The translations under genes were made by a program, and so were the position numbers. Source: a virus. Taken from it: DNA of 39,519 nt. Positions 1 through 11,000 of this stretch are shown one piece after another. Below the pieces are notes generated by a model. The model had not been told where the DNA came from. It did not search any database and was given only the letters and a program-made list of their open reading frames with translations. The stretch spans positions 1-39,519 of IMG/VR virus record IMGVR_UViG_3300025120_000168; one strand, 5' to 3'. Every line of letters starts with the position of its first letter. Position 1 is the stretch's first letter.

Positions 1-2
1 TA

Positions 3-1454
3 GGCACCACTACGGCTGCAGAAACAGGAGAGGCTGGCGCTGCTGACACAAAAGAAGCTAAACCTCCTGTAACGGCTACAGAAGAACCTTATACGGGTGA
101 TGATTCCTATATGCCTGCGGATCAAGTTATAGCTAGGCAGCTTTATAATGCCTACCTACAAGAAACTGACATTGAGCTAAAAGGTAAAATTTTAAAAGAA
201 TACCAAAACTATGCAGAAACTACTTTACCGCCTGATGAAGCGTTTGGGGTGTGGACGGAAGCTAGAAATGAAGCAGCAAGAGCTGCAGCAGAAGCCGCAG
301 AGGCCGCAGCAGAGGCCGCAAGGTACACCTCTGGTATGGAAGCCGCTACAGGGGATGCAGCAGAAACTGTAGGTCAATGGGTTCAACTTGTTAATGGAGC
401 TTGGAAGAACACTGTAACTGGAAAGATAGCTGCTCCCACAGCCGTGTCAGGAGGTAGTGGCGAGGGAGAGTGGGAAGTATTGAACCCAGATGGTACGGGT
501 ACAGGCGAAATAATAAACGAGTATTCCGACGACACTGGCGCAGAATCAGCCGATGATATAAACATAGGACTACCCACAGACGAAGATACAAAAGAAGAAG
601 CTGCTGGCACTACAGGCGCTGGAGAAGAAACAGGAACCACCACAACTACGGATACAGGGACTACCACAACTACAACTACTACAGGCACCGACGCTACATC
701 CACAGCTACTACGTCTACAGGCACGGCTGGTGCAACTACAACGCCTACCGAAACGACTACAGGTGGAGCTGGTACGAATGACGATTTAGGCACAAGTGAT
801 ACCACTGCAAATGAAGATCAGGCAGGTGCAGGTGCTGACGGTGCTGGCACGGGGACTACTGGCCCTGCGGATGAGGTAGGTGCTGGTGATGCCGATGCCA
901 CAGGTGCAGGTGCAGGTGATGCCGATGCCACAGGTTCAGGCACAGGCGCTTCTGGTACTCCCGGTGCCGGTGCTGGTGACGAAGGTGACCCCGGTGATGT
1001 AGGTGAAGGTACAGGCACAGGTGCTGGCACAGGTACGGGTACAGGAGGCGGTACAGGGTCTGGCACAGGTACAGGCACAGGGTCAGGAGAAGGTGCTGGT
1101 GAAGGCAGCGGTACAGGCGGGGGCGAAGGCGAAGGCGAAGGCGAAGGCGAAGGCAAAAGCACGGGGTTTGGTGGTCAACAGCTTATGCAGCTTCTACAGC
1201 CTAGGCGGGTGCAGGTTAAGTCCAAACCCACTGAAGAGCTTAAATATCTTTATGACATAAGTGGCAAACGTATACCCCTAGGCCAATACGTATCTCCTTT
1301 TGGCCTCCCTGCTTTAGGTGAATCGCCTCAACAGAAGAAACCAATGGGCTTTCAACAAGGTGGTCTTGCTAGCAGAAATACTGATAATATATTTGATCGT
1401 AAAAAAGTGGGCACTGTTAACGATCTTTTACGAATGTTGAGGGATAAAAGATGA
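3..1454 (+). CDS. Low-complexity virion-associated protein, 5' end outside window
   Basis: The frame is open from base 3, so the true start lies upstream; the first ATG inside is at 111. The N-terminal part is Ala/Glu-rich and probably helical (AEAAEAAAEAA near base 290). A Thr/Gly/Asp/Glu-rich stretch of roughly 190 residues follows (about 610-1155) and looks like a disordered linker. The C-terminal 90 residues are normal sequence, contain FQQGGLASRN and end in a basic tail (LLRMLRDKR). The gene overlaps the next by 4 bases (ATGA) and shares strand and packing with four more genes, so it belongs to the late virion block. I do not recognise a family. The GGL motif resembles GGI/GGR motifs in neighbouring virion proteins. 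A fibre, linker or internal virion role is possible but unproven. Confidence 0.75.
   Translation, partial: GTTTAAETGEAGAADTKEAKPPVTATEEPYTGDDSYMPADQVIARQLYNAYLQETDIELKGKILKEYQNYAETTLPPDEAFGVWTEARNEAARAAAEAAEAAAEAARYTSGMEAATGDAAETVGQWVQLVNGAWKNTVTGKIAAPTAVSGGSGEGEWEVLNPDGTGTGEIINEYSDDTGAESADDINIGLPTDEDTKEEAAGTTGAGEETGTTTTTDTGTTTTTTTTGTDATSTATTSTGTAGATTTPTETTTGGAGTNDDLGTSDTTANEDQAGAGADGAGTGTTGPADEVGAGDADATGAGAGDADATGSGTGASGTPGAGAGDEGDPGDVGEGTGTGAGTGTGTGGGTGSGTGTGTGSGEGAGEGSGTGGGEGEGEGEGEGKSTGFGGQQLMQLLQPRRVQVKSKPTEELKYLYDISGKRIPLGQYVSPFGLPALGESPQQKKPMGFQQGGLASRNTDNIFDRKKVGTVNDLLRMLRDKR
885..1154 (+). repeat. In-frame short tandem repeats coding a Gly/Thr/Glu linker
   Basis: A 21-base unit occurs at 885-905 and again identically at 915-935 (period 30). 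Farther on, five perfect tandem GAAGGC hexamers run from 1125 to 1154 and encode Glu-Gly repeats. Between them lie many imperfect GGYACAGG units. All periods are multiples of three, so the frame is kept. Such tracts expand and contract by slippage, so the linker length probably varies among relatives. Confidence 0.8.
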
Positions 1455-2215
1455 GTTGGTGGGACGAAATAACAGATTATTTGACGGGTGAAGACGATTT
1501 TGATGCTGGTGAAGCTTTAGGCGACGTTTTAGGGTTTTTTACTGGAGATTTACCTGACTATCTATCAGGTGACGCTGGGCCTTTGTTAGGTATGGGGCTT
1601 GCGTATTTAGCTAATAAATCAGGTTTAGGTGACCAAAACATACCTGTAGTAGGGTATCAAGGCGGTATACCTGAGTATCAGGCGGTCAGGCAGCGAGTAG
1701 CTACGCCAGAAGACTCCAATCGTCGTCCCGGTGCAGGTGGCAGACGGTATTTTACTGACACAACATTTGCACAAAAGCCCGAAACAACTCCTATGACGGT
1801 TGAGCAGGCAAAAGCCGCTGCAGCCGCACAAGCTCAAGGACTTGCAGGTTTGAACCCAACATACGACTCACCCCCCACACAAACTAAAAAGAAAGAAGAC
1901 CAAGAAGACCAAAAAGAAGTTTATTATGCGCCACCACCGGCACAATCGTTTATGAGTGGCGGTAGATATTTGGGTGGGGTTACTGACGGCATGGCAGATG
2001 AAGTGCCAGCTAACGTAGGCGAAGATGAAGTTCGTTTGAGTGATGGTGAGTTTGTTATACCTGCCGATGTGGTATCTCATCTAGGTAACGGTAATTCAAA
2101 TGCAGGTGCTGCGTTCTTACATAAATTTATGAACGACATAAGACAAGAAAGAACAGGTAACGCAAAACAGGGTAAAGAAGTAGACCCTAAAGATTTTGTA
2201 AGGGGTATGGCATGA
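1451..2215 (+). CDS. Virion-associated protein of unknown function (254 aa)
   Basis: The start ATG overlaps the previous stop by 4 bases. The N-terminus is acidic and aromatic (MSWWDEITDYL), followed by a Gly/Leu-rich stretch and VVGYQGGIPEYQ near residue 70. The middle is Ala/Gln-rich and then Lys/Asp/Gln-rich. The C-terminal third holds FMSGGRYLGGVTDGMADEV and SDGEFVIPADVVSHLG, a compact conserved-looking domain with DGEFVIPADVV as its core. From memory this core is common in proteins near the tail/internal-protein genes of environmental phages, usually without a function. It sits between two other late genes with 4-base overlaps on both sides. Role inferred only as structural or assembly. 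Confidence 0.7.
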   Translation: MSWWDEITDYLTGEDDFDAGEALGDVLGFFTGDLPDYLSGDAGPLLGMGLAYLANKSGLGDQNIPVVGYQGGIPEYQAVRQRVATPEDSNRRPGAGGRRYFTDTTFAQKPETTPMTVEQAKAAAAAQAQGLAGLNPTYDSPPTQTKKKEDQEDQKEVYYAPPPAQSFMSGGRYLGGVTDGMADEVPANVGEDEVRLSDGEFVIPADVVSHLGNGNSNAGAAFLHKFMNDIRQERTGNAKQGKEVDPKDFVRGMA

Positions 2216-3144
2216 GCGGCGCAGAAGATATTACAGGCGAACAAACTGGCATTGAGTCATCTTTATCTAGTTACGTAGGCCCGTATGTAACCGAAATGCT
2301 TGGCAGAGGCCGAGCTATTGCAGAAACACCTTACGAAGCCTATATGGGGCCGCTTACCGCTGGCGCTTCTGCATTACAAGATAAAGCGTTTACAGGACTA
2401 GCAGGGTTGGCATTGCCTACAGATGCTTCTGGTGCGTCCACTATGGGTGCTTTCACCCCCGGTACGTTCGCTGCTTCTGGCGCACCTACTGCTAGTGGAG
2501 ATGTACCCGCTGCTAGTGGAATGGTTGGTCAATATATGAACCCGTATCTACAAGCGGTGTTAAACCCTCAATTAGAAGAAACTCGTAGGCAAGCAGAAAT
2601 AGGCAGACAAGCGGAAGCAGGTAGGTTTACTAGGGCTGGTGCTTTTGGTGGCTCTCGTCAGGCTCTTGTTGATTTAGAACGAGATGACAGACTAAACAGA
2701 AATTTAGCTGATATAACAGGTAAAGGATACGCGTCAGCTTTTGAGTCGGCCAGAAAGCAATTTAACGTAGAGCAAGATAGAGGAAAACTAGCACAAGAAA
2801 TGGCTAATAAGTTTGGCTTTGATGTGCTTGGCGCTCAAAGCAAGGCTGGTGAAATGCAAAGACGCATAGAAAGCGAAGGTGTAGCCGCAGATAAAGCTCA
2901 GTTTGAAGAAGAAAGAGATTTCCCATACCGCCAAGTGCAGTATATGCAGTCCCTACTTGGCGGTGCGTTACCACTAGAAACACAGTCTTACTCCTACGCA
3001 GAACCGAGTGATTTATCGAACATAGTATCTGGTGGGGGTTTGCCAGCGATCATAGCTCAATTAATTGGGGCTTTGGGAGGCGGTGCTAAAGATAAGGCAG
3101 AAGAAAAAGAAGAAGCAGAAAATGCTTCGGGGGCCACTCAATGA
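2212..3144 (+). CDS. Putative internal virion or head-tail protein (310 aa)
   Basis: The start overlaps the upstream stop (ATGA). The first part contains YVTEMLGRGRAIAETPYEAY, a pattern I associate with environmental phage virion proteins. An Ala/Gly/Ser/Thr-rich segment follows (about residues 65-105), then a long charged helical region (about 115-245: RRQAEIGRQAEAGRFTRAGA through QFEEERDFPYRQVQYMQ). Near the C-terminus is a Gly/Ile/Leu-rich segment (LPAIIAQLIGALGGG) that could be membrane-active, then a Lys/Glu tail. Helical body plus hydrophobic patch would suit a DNA-ejection or adaptor protein, but I see no decisive motif. Confidence 0.65.
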   Translation: MSGAEDITGEQTGIESSLSSYVGPYVTEMLGRGRAIAETPYEAYMGPLTAGASALQDKAFTGLAGLALPTDASGASTMGAFTPGTFAASGAPTASGDVPAASGMVGQYMNPYLQAVLNPQLEETRRQAEIGRQAEAGRFTRAGAFGGSRQALVDLERDDRLNRNLADITGKGYASAFESARKQFNVEQDRGKLAQEMANKFGFDVLGAQSKAGEMQRRIESEGVAADKAQFEEERDFPYRQVQYMQSLLGGALPLETQSYSYAEPSDLSNIVSGGGLPAIIAQLIGALGGGAKDKAEEKEEAENASGATQ

Positions 3145-5027
3145 TAACAGCACCTACAGCACCCAGTGAGTTTGGCACCAGCGTAGACGATTTGGCTGCG
3201 GCGTATTCGCCTCAAGAACTACAGAAGCGGTACAAAGTAACTAAAGAGCTTGTATACCTACTAGCACTGCAAAAAGTAAAGTCTGAGATGGACGCTGCAC
3301 AACGCAGCCTTGCCATGAGTCAGCAACAGGTTCCCGGCACTGTAAAACAACAGCTAGAAAGCCAAGTTATGCAAAGCAAGATGCAGGAAGCATCGGGCAT
3401 TATGAGTCAGATGCCGTTAATGGCACAACAACAACGACAACAACAGCCACAAATGGCAGCACAGGGCGGCATTGTTGGGTATCAAGATGGGGGCCAGAAA
3501 GCAGGTGACATAGTAGCTACCGAAGAAGATATTGCTTCAAATCTTGGTGGTGATGTTCTTCAAGAGATACTTTCTGATCCTGTTACATACGCATCGGCTT
3601 TAGCTGGTTTGGGACTTAGGTTTGTTCCGGGGCTAGGTCTAGCGATAACTGGTGCGCAAGTAGCTAGTAAAGTCTTACCCCGACTCTACCCTTCGCTTAG
3701 ACGTATATTCCGTGGGAAACCTAAGCAAGAAATTATAGAGCCGAAGACTCAAAGAGATCCAAGTGGCAGAATTTCTGATAAAAAAGATTTAGTACCTTAT
3801 GACCCGAAGAGAGATCCTACAAGACCTGTAGACCCCAATAAACAGCTTGTTCCTCGTAAACCTGTCCCACCAAATGTAGGAGAAATAGGAAGAGGTGGCG
3901 CTGGTATTGCCGGGATAACGGGCATAATGGATGAGGAAGAGACTGGAGGAGCTGGAGGTTCACAGGGTGGCCCGCCATTTCAAGGCCCACCGTTACCACC
4001 GGACGAAAAAGAAAAAGACGATCCTACTAAACCCGCTAAAATTGAAATGCGCCCTGCAACCGACTTCCAAGGCACTGCGCAAGAAGAAGCCCTTCGTGTT
4101 AAAGATTTAAGTCCTGCTCTAGCAGGTTCGCTTGAAGCTCAAGCTGCTATGACACCGGAGCAGATGACAGAACGAAGGGACGCGGAAGCAGAGCGTTATC
4201 TACAAAAAATAGGGGCAGAAGAAAGAACACAAGGGCTGCAAGATTTATACGAGGAACAGACAGCAGTTTTAGATGCACAAGCTGACCCTGATGACTTACG
4301 GCGTAGAAGACAACTTGCCTTCTTTAGCAACATCGGCACTGGCGGTATAGGAAGCATACTGCGTGGTGGTGGACGAGGTTTGATGAAAGAAGATGATGCC
4401 CAAAGAAAAGAAGCAAGGGACGCTGCACAAACTAAGATGACTGGCTACAAGTCTGTGCATGAGTTTGATCTCTCTATGATTAACGATGCAGAAGACAAAG
4501 GTTTAGCGATACTTCAGCTAGATAGGCTAGATAAACGTAACGCACAAACAGCTTTGGCTGGTTTTGCTAGATCAGATCTAGCGTCTATAAATAGTTACGC
4601 TGATCGTTTACGTGCATCAGAAGACAACAGGATACAAGAACAATTCCAAAAGTTAGAGCTATTGCAAAACAACTACGAGAACCTGCGTAAAGACGAAAGA
4701 CTTGACTACAATGCTGCGAGTGCGCTGTACGGTAAAATAATGGAAGTAGAAGCTGCCATACAACAAGTTGAAGTAGCTAAATTACCAGACGACGTAAGAG
4801 TGTTAATGCTAGAAGCAGCTGAAGGTAAAGAGCTTAGTGCGTCAGAACAAGAAAAAGTAGCTCAAGCAAAAATAGTTATTGATTTAGCTATAAACGCTGC
4901 ACTAAATAAGATGGGTGTGCTTGATACGAAAGACGCTATAAAAGAAAGAATTGAAGCTGGTTTTGCAGGTACACGTAGAAGCCCTGTAAGCCCGCAACAG
5001 ATACTTGGCGTAGGAATGGGAACTTAA
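3141..5027 (+). CDS. Putative internal virion protein (628 aa)
   Basis: The start overlaps the previous stop by 4 bases. The N-terminal 110 residues are Gln/Met-rich and helical, and contain MAAQGGIVGYQDGGQ, the clearest copy of the GGI motif shared with other virion genes here. A hydrophobic stretch follows (about 150-185, SALAGLGLRFVPGLGLAITGA), then a Pro/Lys/Asp-rich linker (about 195-300) and a long coiled-coil-like C-terminal half rich in Glu, Gln and Lys. The hydrophobic segment plus helical region would fit a protein ejected with DNA, as with internal proteins of podoviruses. I cannot assign a named family. It is followed after one base by the giant gene at 5029. Confidence 0.65.
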   Translation: MITAPTAPSEFGTSVDDLAAAYSPQELQKRYKVTKELVYLLALQKVKSEMDAAQRSLAMSQQQVPGTVKQQLESQVMQSKMQEASGIMSQMPLMAQQQRQQQPQMAAQGGIVGYQDGGQKAGDIVATEEDIASNLGGDVLQEILSDPVTYASALAGLGLRFVPGLGLAITGAQVASKVLPRLYPSLRRIFRGKPKQEIIEPKTQRDPSGRISDKKDLVPYDPKRDPTRPVDPNKQLVPRKPVPPNVGEIGRGGAGIAGITGIMDEEETGGAGGSQGGPPFQGPPLPPDEKEKDDPTKPAKIEMRPATDFQGTAQEEALRVKDLSPALAGSLEAQAAMTPEQMTERRDAEAERYLQKIGAEERTQGLQDLYEEQTAVLDAQADPDDLRRRRQLAFFSNIGTGGIGSILRGGGRGLMKEDDAQRKEARDAAQTKMTGYKSVHEFDLSMINDAEDKGLAILQLDRLDKRNAQTALAGFARSDLASINSYADRLRASEDNRIQEQFQKLELLQNNYENLRKDERLDYNAASALYGKIMEVEAAIQQVEVAKLPDDVRVLMLEAAEGKELSASEQEKVAQAKIVIDLAINAALNKMGVLDTKDAIKERIEAGFAGTRRSPVSPQQILGVGMGT

Positions 5028-5028
5028 T

Positions 5029-8000
5029 GTGCCTGTTCAAACTGTATATCTTGCAGATGGGTCTACTGAAACTTTAGACATACCCCCCGGTTCTACTAAG
5101 GAAGATATTGCTCGTCTAGTAAACAGGAAACGAGAGTCTGAATTTGGCTCTGGGCGTTTATTTAGTTTTAGGCCCGATGAAGAAAGAAGAAAGTTAGAGC
5201 AAGATTTAACACGAGCTAGATTTGCTTTAGCGGGCACCAGAGAGACTTCTATAACAGAGGATCTTACGTCTGGTTTTGGTGCAGGATTTGTAGGCACAGG
5301 CGAAACGGCTTCTTTGGGTTTAGCCTCTATACTAGAAGAAGAGGAAGAGCTAGCTGCTAGGGGTAAGATTAAATCTTTCTTTGGAGATCTCACACCCGAA
5401 GGCGGTGATCCCGACACTATAACTTACGGCCTTGGACAAGCATTAGGATCAATAGCAGGTATAGCCGCTCCAATAGCAGCTGCAGCCAAACTACCCTTTA
5501 CAGGTGCTGCAATAGGCACAGGTGCGTTGCTTACTGGTGCGTTAGGTGCTGGTGAAGCGAGTGAAAGAGCTAGAGAAGAAGGCACTACCGAAGAAGAAAG
5601 AAATAAAGCCCGAAACCTCGGCATTTTGGTTGGGTTTACTGAGATCCTGCCCATTTCCCGATTCGTCAAACTTGTCGATATGCCTGCGCTTAACAAGCTG
5701 GTAAACACCTTTGGCCCAGAAAATGTAAATGGTCTAGGCGAACGAGTACGACGAGCCGCTGGAACAGCAGGGTTTGAGGGCGCACAAGAAGTTGTAGCTG
5801 AGTTTTTTCAAAATGCTATTGAAAGTGGGTACAACATAGACCAAGACCTAGCAGAAGGTCTTATACCCGCAGGTGGGTACGGTGCAGGTGCAGGCGGGAT
5901 TGTGCAGGTTGTCGTTGATTTGTTTACCAAAGGACGCCGCATAGGTGACAAGTCTCCAGAACAGATAGAGCAAGAAGCTCCTAATGTAGCTAAAACTACT
6001 GGGCAGATTGTTGACGAAGAAGACTTTGATGCAGCGGGTGACTTAGACGATATAAGTGCTGCGGATTTAAGTAGGGCTGTTGAAGAGCTAACTGGACAAG
6101 CATCAGCACCTACGGCAGTCGATCCAGAGTTACAAAAATTACAATTTTTACGTGGGGTTGTAGGCGACACAGTACAGCCCCGCGCAGCTGATGTGACTCA
6201 AGAGAGCACTGCAGGAGTTGTTGAACGACGAGAACTGCCAAAGATAGAGCCAACTCAGGAAGAGATAGCTGCGCGAGAAGAGAGAAAAGCGCAAGCAAAA
6301 ACACTTACAGGAAGAATAACTGAAGAGGCAAGACAAGATCCGAAAGTAGCCGAAGAGATAGAGACCCTTGGTGTTGCAGGTTTTGTAAGAAAGAAGCAGC
6401 AGGAACTAGGCGAAGACAGATTCTTTCGTATTTATCTATCTGAAGAAGGTGACGTTACACCTAGTGTTGAAGCTGTTGCTGAAGAAACGCGTGCTGAAGA
6501 TGCGCCTATAAACAGGGATGTGCTAGAGACATTGGGACTTACTCCCGGTTCTGCTATAGGTAAGTCACTTCTTGGTAGAGATTTAACCAGACCGGGGCCA
6601 CGGAACGAACTGCAGGAGTATGCAAAAACCGCTAGTGAAGATGCGCAGGCAAAGATAGATGCGGCACTAGAGAACATAAGTGAAAGAAACTTACCTGATG
6701 AAGTCATCATAGATGTGCCCGGTAAGATAAGAGCGGGTATTACTGACAAACAATTAAAAGAAGCAGACTTGAAAAAACTGCGTTCTGGAGAGTTTAAAAA
6801 GTGGTTCAACGAAGCAAAAGAAAGTGGCGAGAAACGAATTGAGAAGACCATCGCTGGTGAGTTTGAAAACCTAGTCGGTGTTGACCCACTTACTGCTGAA
6901 GATAATCAAAAGATACTTAATCTAGTTAAAGAAAAACGTCCCTCCGCTAGAACAAAAGCGGCGGGTACAGACAAAGCTAAGGCTCAAATATTTTTAGGTA
7001 AGATGAGTCGTCCGGTGGATAGTCTGTATCTAGCTCTATCTGACACTACTAACCAGAATATAATTTCAACGAAAGCCCAAAAGGAATTAAGCAAGTCCTC
7101 GGCTACTGTTGCTAAATTTTTTCAAGATACAGGTAAGACTAATGCCGACGCCACGCTTAAATGGGTTGAACAAAACCTATCACCTCAAGCAAGCGAGTGG
7201 TTAAGAGAGACCAAAACTAGCTTAGAAGGCAGAGAAAGCAAAAAATTAAAAGCCGAGTTAGATGCTGTAGGTGTGCCCGAAGGCCAAGAAGCAGGGGTGG
7301 CTACAGAAGAAACAGAGGTAACTCCAGAAGTAACGGAGACAACCACAGAAGAAACAGGGCTAGCTCCAAAAGAATCCTACATAAAAGCCAAAACTAGGAA
7401 GGCACAAGAACCCAGCCCTGTCAGAGATGTTTCTATAGCAGAGTACCAAGCGGATGCTATTAAGAAGCTGAACGATGCTATTAAAAAGGATGGGGACATA
7501 GGTAAAGGTCTTCTGTCTATACCGGACATGATTACGTTTAGAACGCCGTTAGATCCTAAAGCAGAAGCCGCAGTGCGAAGAGGCGATCTAAAAGAGGCTT
7601 TAGAGGTTATCAGGCTCACTGTGCCTGACCCAATGCTAAGACGCGCTGCATCGGTGTTAAGAGACCGTGTTGGGGACGTAAAAGTTCAAGTCATACCTAG
7701 CGATCAGATGACTGAGCTTACTAACAGGGTGATTAGGGATGAGAAGACAAGAGGGCAGTTAGAAGAAAGCCCAGCGGCAGCGATGTACATACCCACTACA
7801 GACAAAGCGCCAGAACTTTCAAATACTGTATTTTTAGACGAGAACAACGGTCTAGCCACAGTCACATTACTGCACGAAGTGACGCACGCAGCTACGTTAA
7901 AAGAGTTATCTAATAAAAACTCACCGCTAACAAAAGAGATAGTAAAGCTCCATAAACGAGCGAAAGAAGAACTAGGCGACTTAGAAGGCACCAGAGATCC

Positions 8001-11000
8001 GTTTGAGTTCGTTGCAGAGGCGTTTAGTAACCCCGCGTTCCAACAAAAACTAGCCCTGTTGCCTGTTGCTAAAGATACAAGAAGTAACTTTCAAAAGTTT
8101 ATAGATACGGTACGGCGTTACTTGTTTGGGTTCCAGCCGAACAAAGAGTCTATGTTGGATAGGACTGATGCAGTGATAGCTAAAATACTGTCGCCTAGCA
8201 GAGCCTCGCTTGACGAAGTTGGCCCTGTCCTGTCTATGGCGGTAACTAACGGCACAGTGGAGAGCATGGTTAAGGGTGCAACTCAAGCATCCAGAATAGC
8301 TGCTAAAGCACAGCAAACTAAACCTACACGAGAGATATACGATAGCGTCATGGGTGCTATGTACTCACTGCCCAAGGCAGGCGGTTTCGCTGCATTCTTT
8401 GGTATGAACAGTCGAATGATGGCACAGGTAGGCACGGGGCTGTTTAACCTGCCTCAGTTTGAACAGCTGCATAAATTGATCGGTAACCAAGAAGGGGAGA
8501 TCAAGAAGCAAACTGACGTAGTAAAAGCTACCGCTAAAAGATTGGGTGAGTGGGAGAAGGCTAACCCCGAATTAGTGCCTACGTTTAATGATCTAGTAAA
8601 CCTAAGCACCATCAAAGGGGTAGATCTTAGAAAGCCAGAGTCAGAGTACAAAGAGGATGCAGACAAGCTAAAGTTCTACAAAGAAAACAAATCTCTCTAC
8701 GAAAGACTGCCCGGAGTAAAAACTCAATACAATGAAGTGTTTACACTGTACGCAAACATATTGGAGTTGATGAAGCAGAACCTCAAAACCCATGTGAATG
8801 AGTTTGTAGAGGACGCTAACACAAAACAAACTTTATCTAACTTGATCGATCAAAAATTATTTGACAGGGCAACCATAGACCCTTACTCCCCTCTTACTCG
8901 TGAGGGTAACTACTGGCTTCAATACAACGTAGGCACTGACGCAGATCCTGTATATCAAACATTCGGTAGCCCAGATGCTAGAAAGAGGTTCATGGCAGCG
9001 TTGAGGCAAGAGCCAGACGTAGATGATGCAAGCATCAAACCATTTGAAAACGTAAACAAATTTGATTTTGACTCGCTACCTCCTAAATCTTGGATAGCAC
9101 AACTTGTTGCTGCGTTGCAGGCACCCAAAGCAGATGGCACAACAACAGACCCGCAAGTAATTAATCAGGTTGTGCAGTTATACATAGAGTCCGTGCCAGA
9201 GTCTTCGTTTGCCAAGTCATTGCAAACTCGTAAGAATCGAGAGGGTTATCAGAGCAGCGTGCTACAGGGCATGAACATACGGGCGTTTGACATGGCCCGC
9301 CAAGCGATAAATACAAAATATACTCGTGAAATATATAGCCTTAAGAGAAGGCTAAAAGAAGAACTAAGAACGAGAGTCGTAAAAGCTAACGAGTTGCGCG
9401 GGTTACCCGCAGATAACCTTGCAGTCAAAGAGTACACCAAACTGTACGGCCCCGTAGACTACAAACTTGGTAAGACCAACGTGCAGCGTTTCAGTGAAAC
9501 TACTGAGTCTTTACTAAATGGCACGTTTGCATGGAGAGCGCAGCAGGCTACAAACCCCACTCGTAATATGTTTGAGAGTTTAGCGGTTGGTGCTAATCAG
9601 CTTACCTTTACGGGCATCATGGGAGTCAACGCATCTTCTGCCCTATTGCAGACCGCTGGTCTGCCTATGATCTTGTTACCTTTCTTAGCAGGTAAAACTA
9701 GTTTCTCAAGAGCGTTTACGGACATGACAGTAGCCACTAAATTATTTAGCGGTAGCGGATTGTCTAGGCAGGTACGTACAGCGGCTGGAGCAGCAACAGA
9801 TATAAAAGAGGCTTACATAGGCGCACCCTCTATAGATAACTATTATGAGGTAGGAGAAGACGGGCAGTATGTAGGCATTAAAAAAGGTTTGGAGCTAAAC
9901 GATGATCCAAACAACCCGTTTTACGTTAGGACAGGAAAAGACGGCAAACCAACTGTCAGCCTTACGCAGAAGCAGTTTGTAGAGGATGTGCAGGGTGTCA
10001 TCAAAGAAGCCGACGACAGAGGGCTGCTAAACAGAACCATACACGGCGAGATGATTGGCCTAGATATATCGGGTCAGAAAGACGTTAAACGATCTGCACA
10101 GTTGTGGAAAGATTTTAACACGTTCATGTCCTACCCATTTCAAATGGGTGACCGTATGCAGAGACAAGTCACTCTTATCTCTGCTTATTTAACAGAAACA
10201 GACAGACTCACAAACTCTCCAAACAAGAGTAAAGGCGAACAGAACCTAACGCAGGAAGAAATTAAACAGCGAGCCATACAAGCGGCCATATCTGACACAG
10301 AACAAACAGGTGGCACAAACCTGTTGGGGCAAGCTGCGCCGATAGCGCAAAGAAACGTCGGGCGTGTAATGATGATGTTTAAATCTTACGGCCTTACCGT
10401 GTACTACCACCAGATAAAACTGATGGCAGACTATATAAACGCTAGGCATAAAGGTGACGAGCAAGCAAAACGCATAGCTCGTAATCAGGTTGCAGGTACT
10501 TTAGCGTCCACTGCAGCGATGTCTGGTGTAGCAGGACTTACGCTTTATGGCGCTGTAGTTGGTTTGTTGGATTTGTTCTTCACTGAGGAAGAAGATGAAA
10601 CTTATGATGCGTTCTTCAGAAAGAATTTAGGAGAAGGGTTTTATAAAGGCGGGGTCAACTACGTCATGGCTCAACTCGGTGTGCCTATAGATGTTTCAGC
10701 CCGAATTGGTTTAGCTAATTTAATTATTAGTAGTAACAGATACAACTTTGATCGGTCTGTAGAAGAAAGCATAGTAGATGCTTTGGGTGGTGCTGCTTGG
10801 TCTACAGCTAGAAGAGTGCAGAGAGGCGTAACTAAGATTGGCGAAGGGGAATACCAGCGAGGTATAGAAGATATACTTCCTGTATCAATGAGCAATATGC
10901 TCAAAGCAGGTCGTTATGCCTCTGAGGGCGCGTTGACCAGAAGGGGTGACCCCATATCCACTGACTTCAATACAGGCACCATCGCCGCTAAGTTCTTTGG

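Noticed and set aside
818-1162. Pro/Ser/Ala/Val-rich frame on the - strand opposite the first gene
   Set aside because: It is the mirror of the Gly/Thr repeat region; repeats with a period of three keep several frames open.
6447-6462. AGGTG...CACCT sequence in the giant gene resembling the palindrome family
   Set aside because: Only 5-base arms match and the spacing is one base short; chance is plausible.
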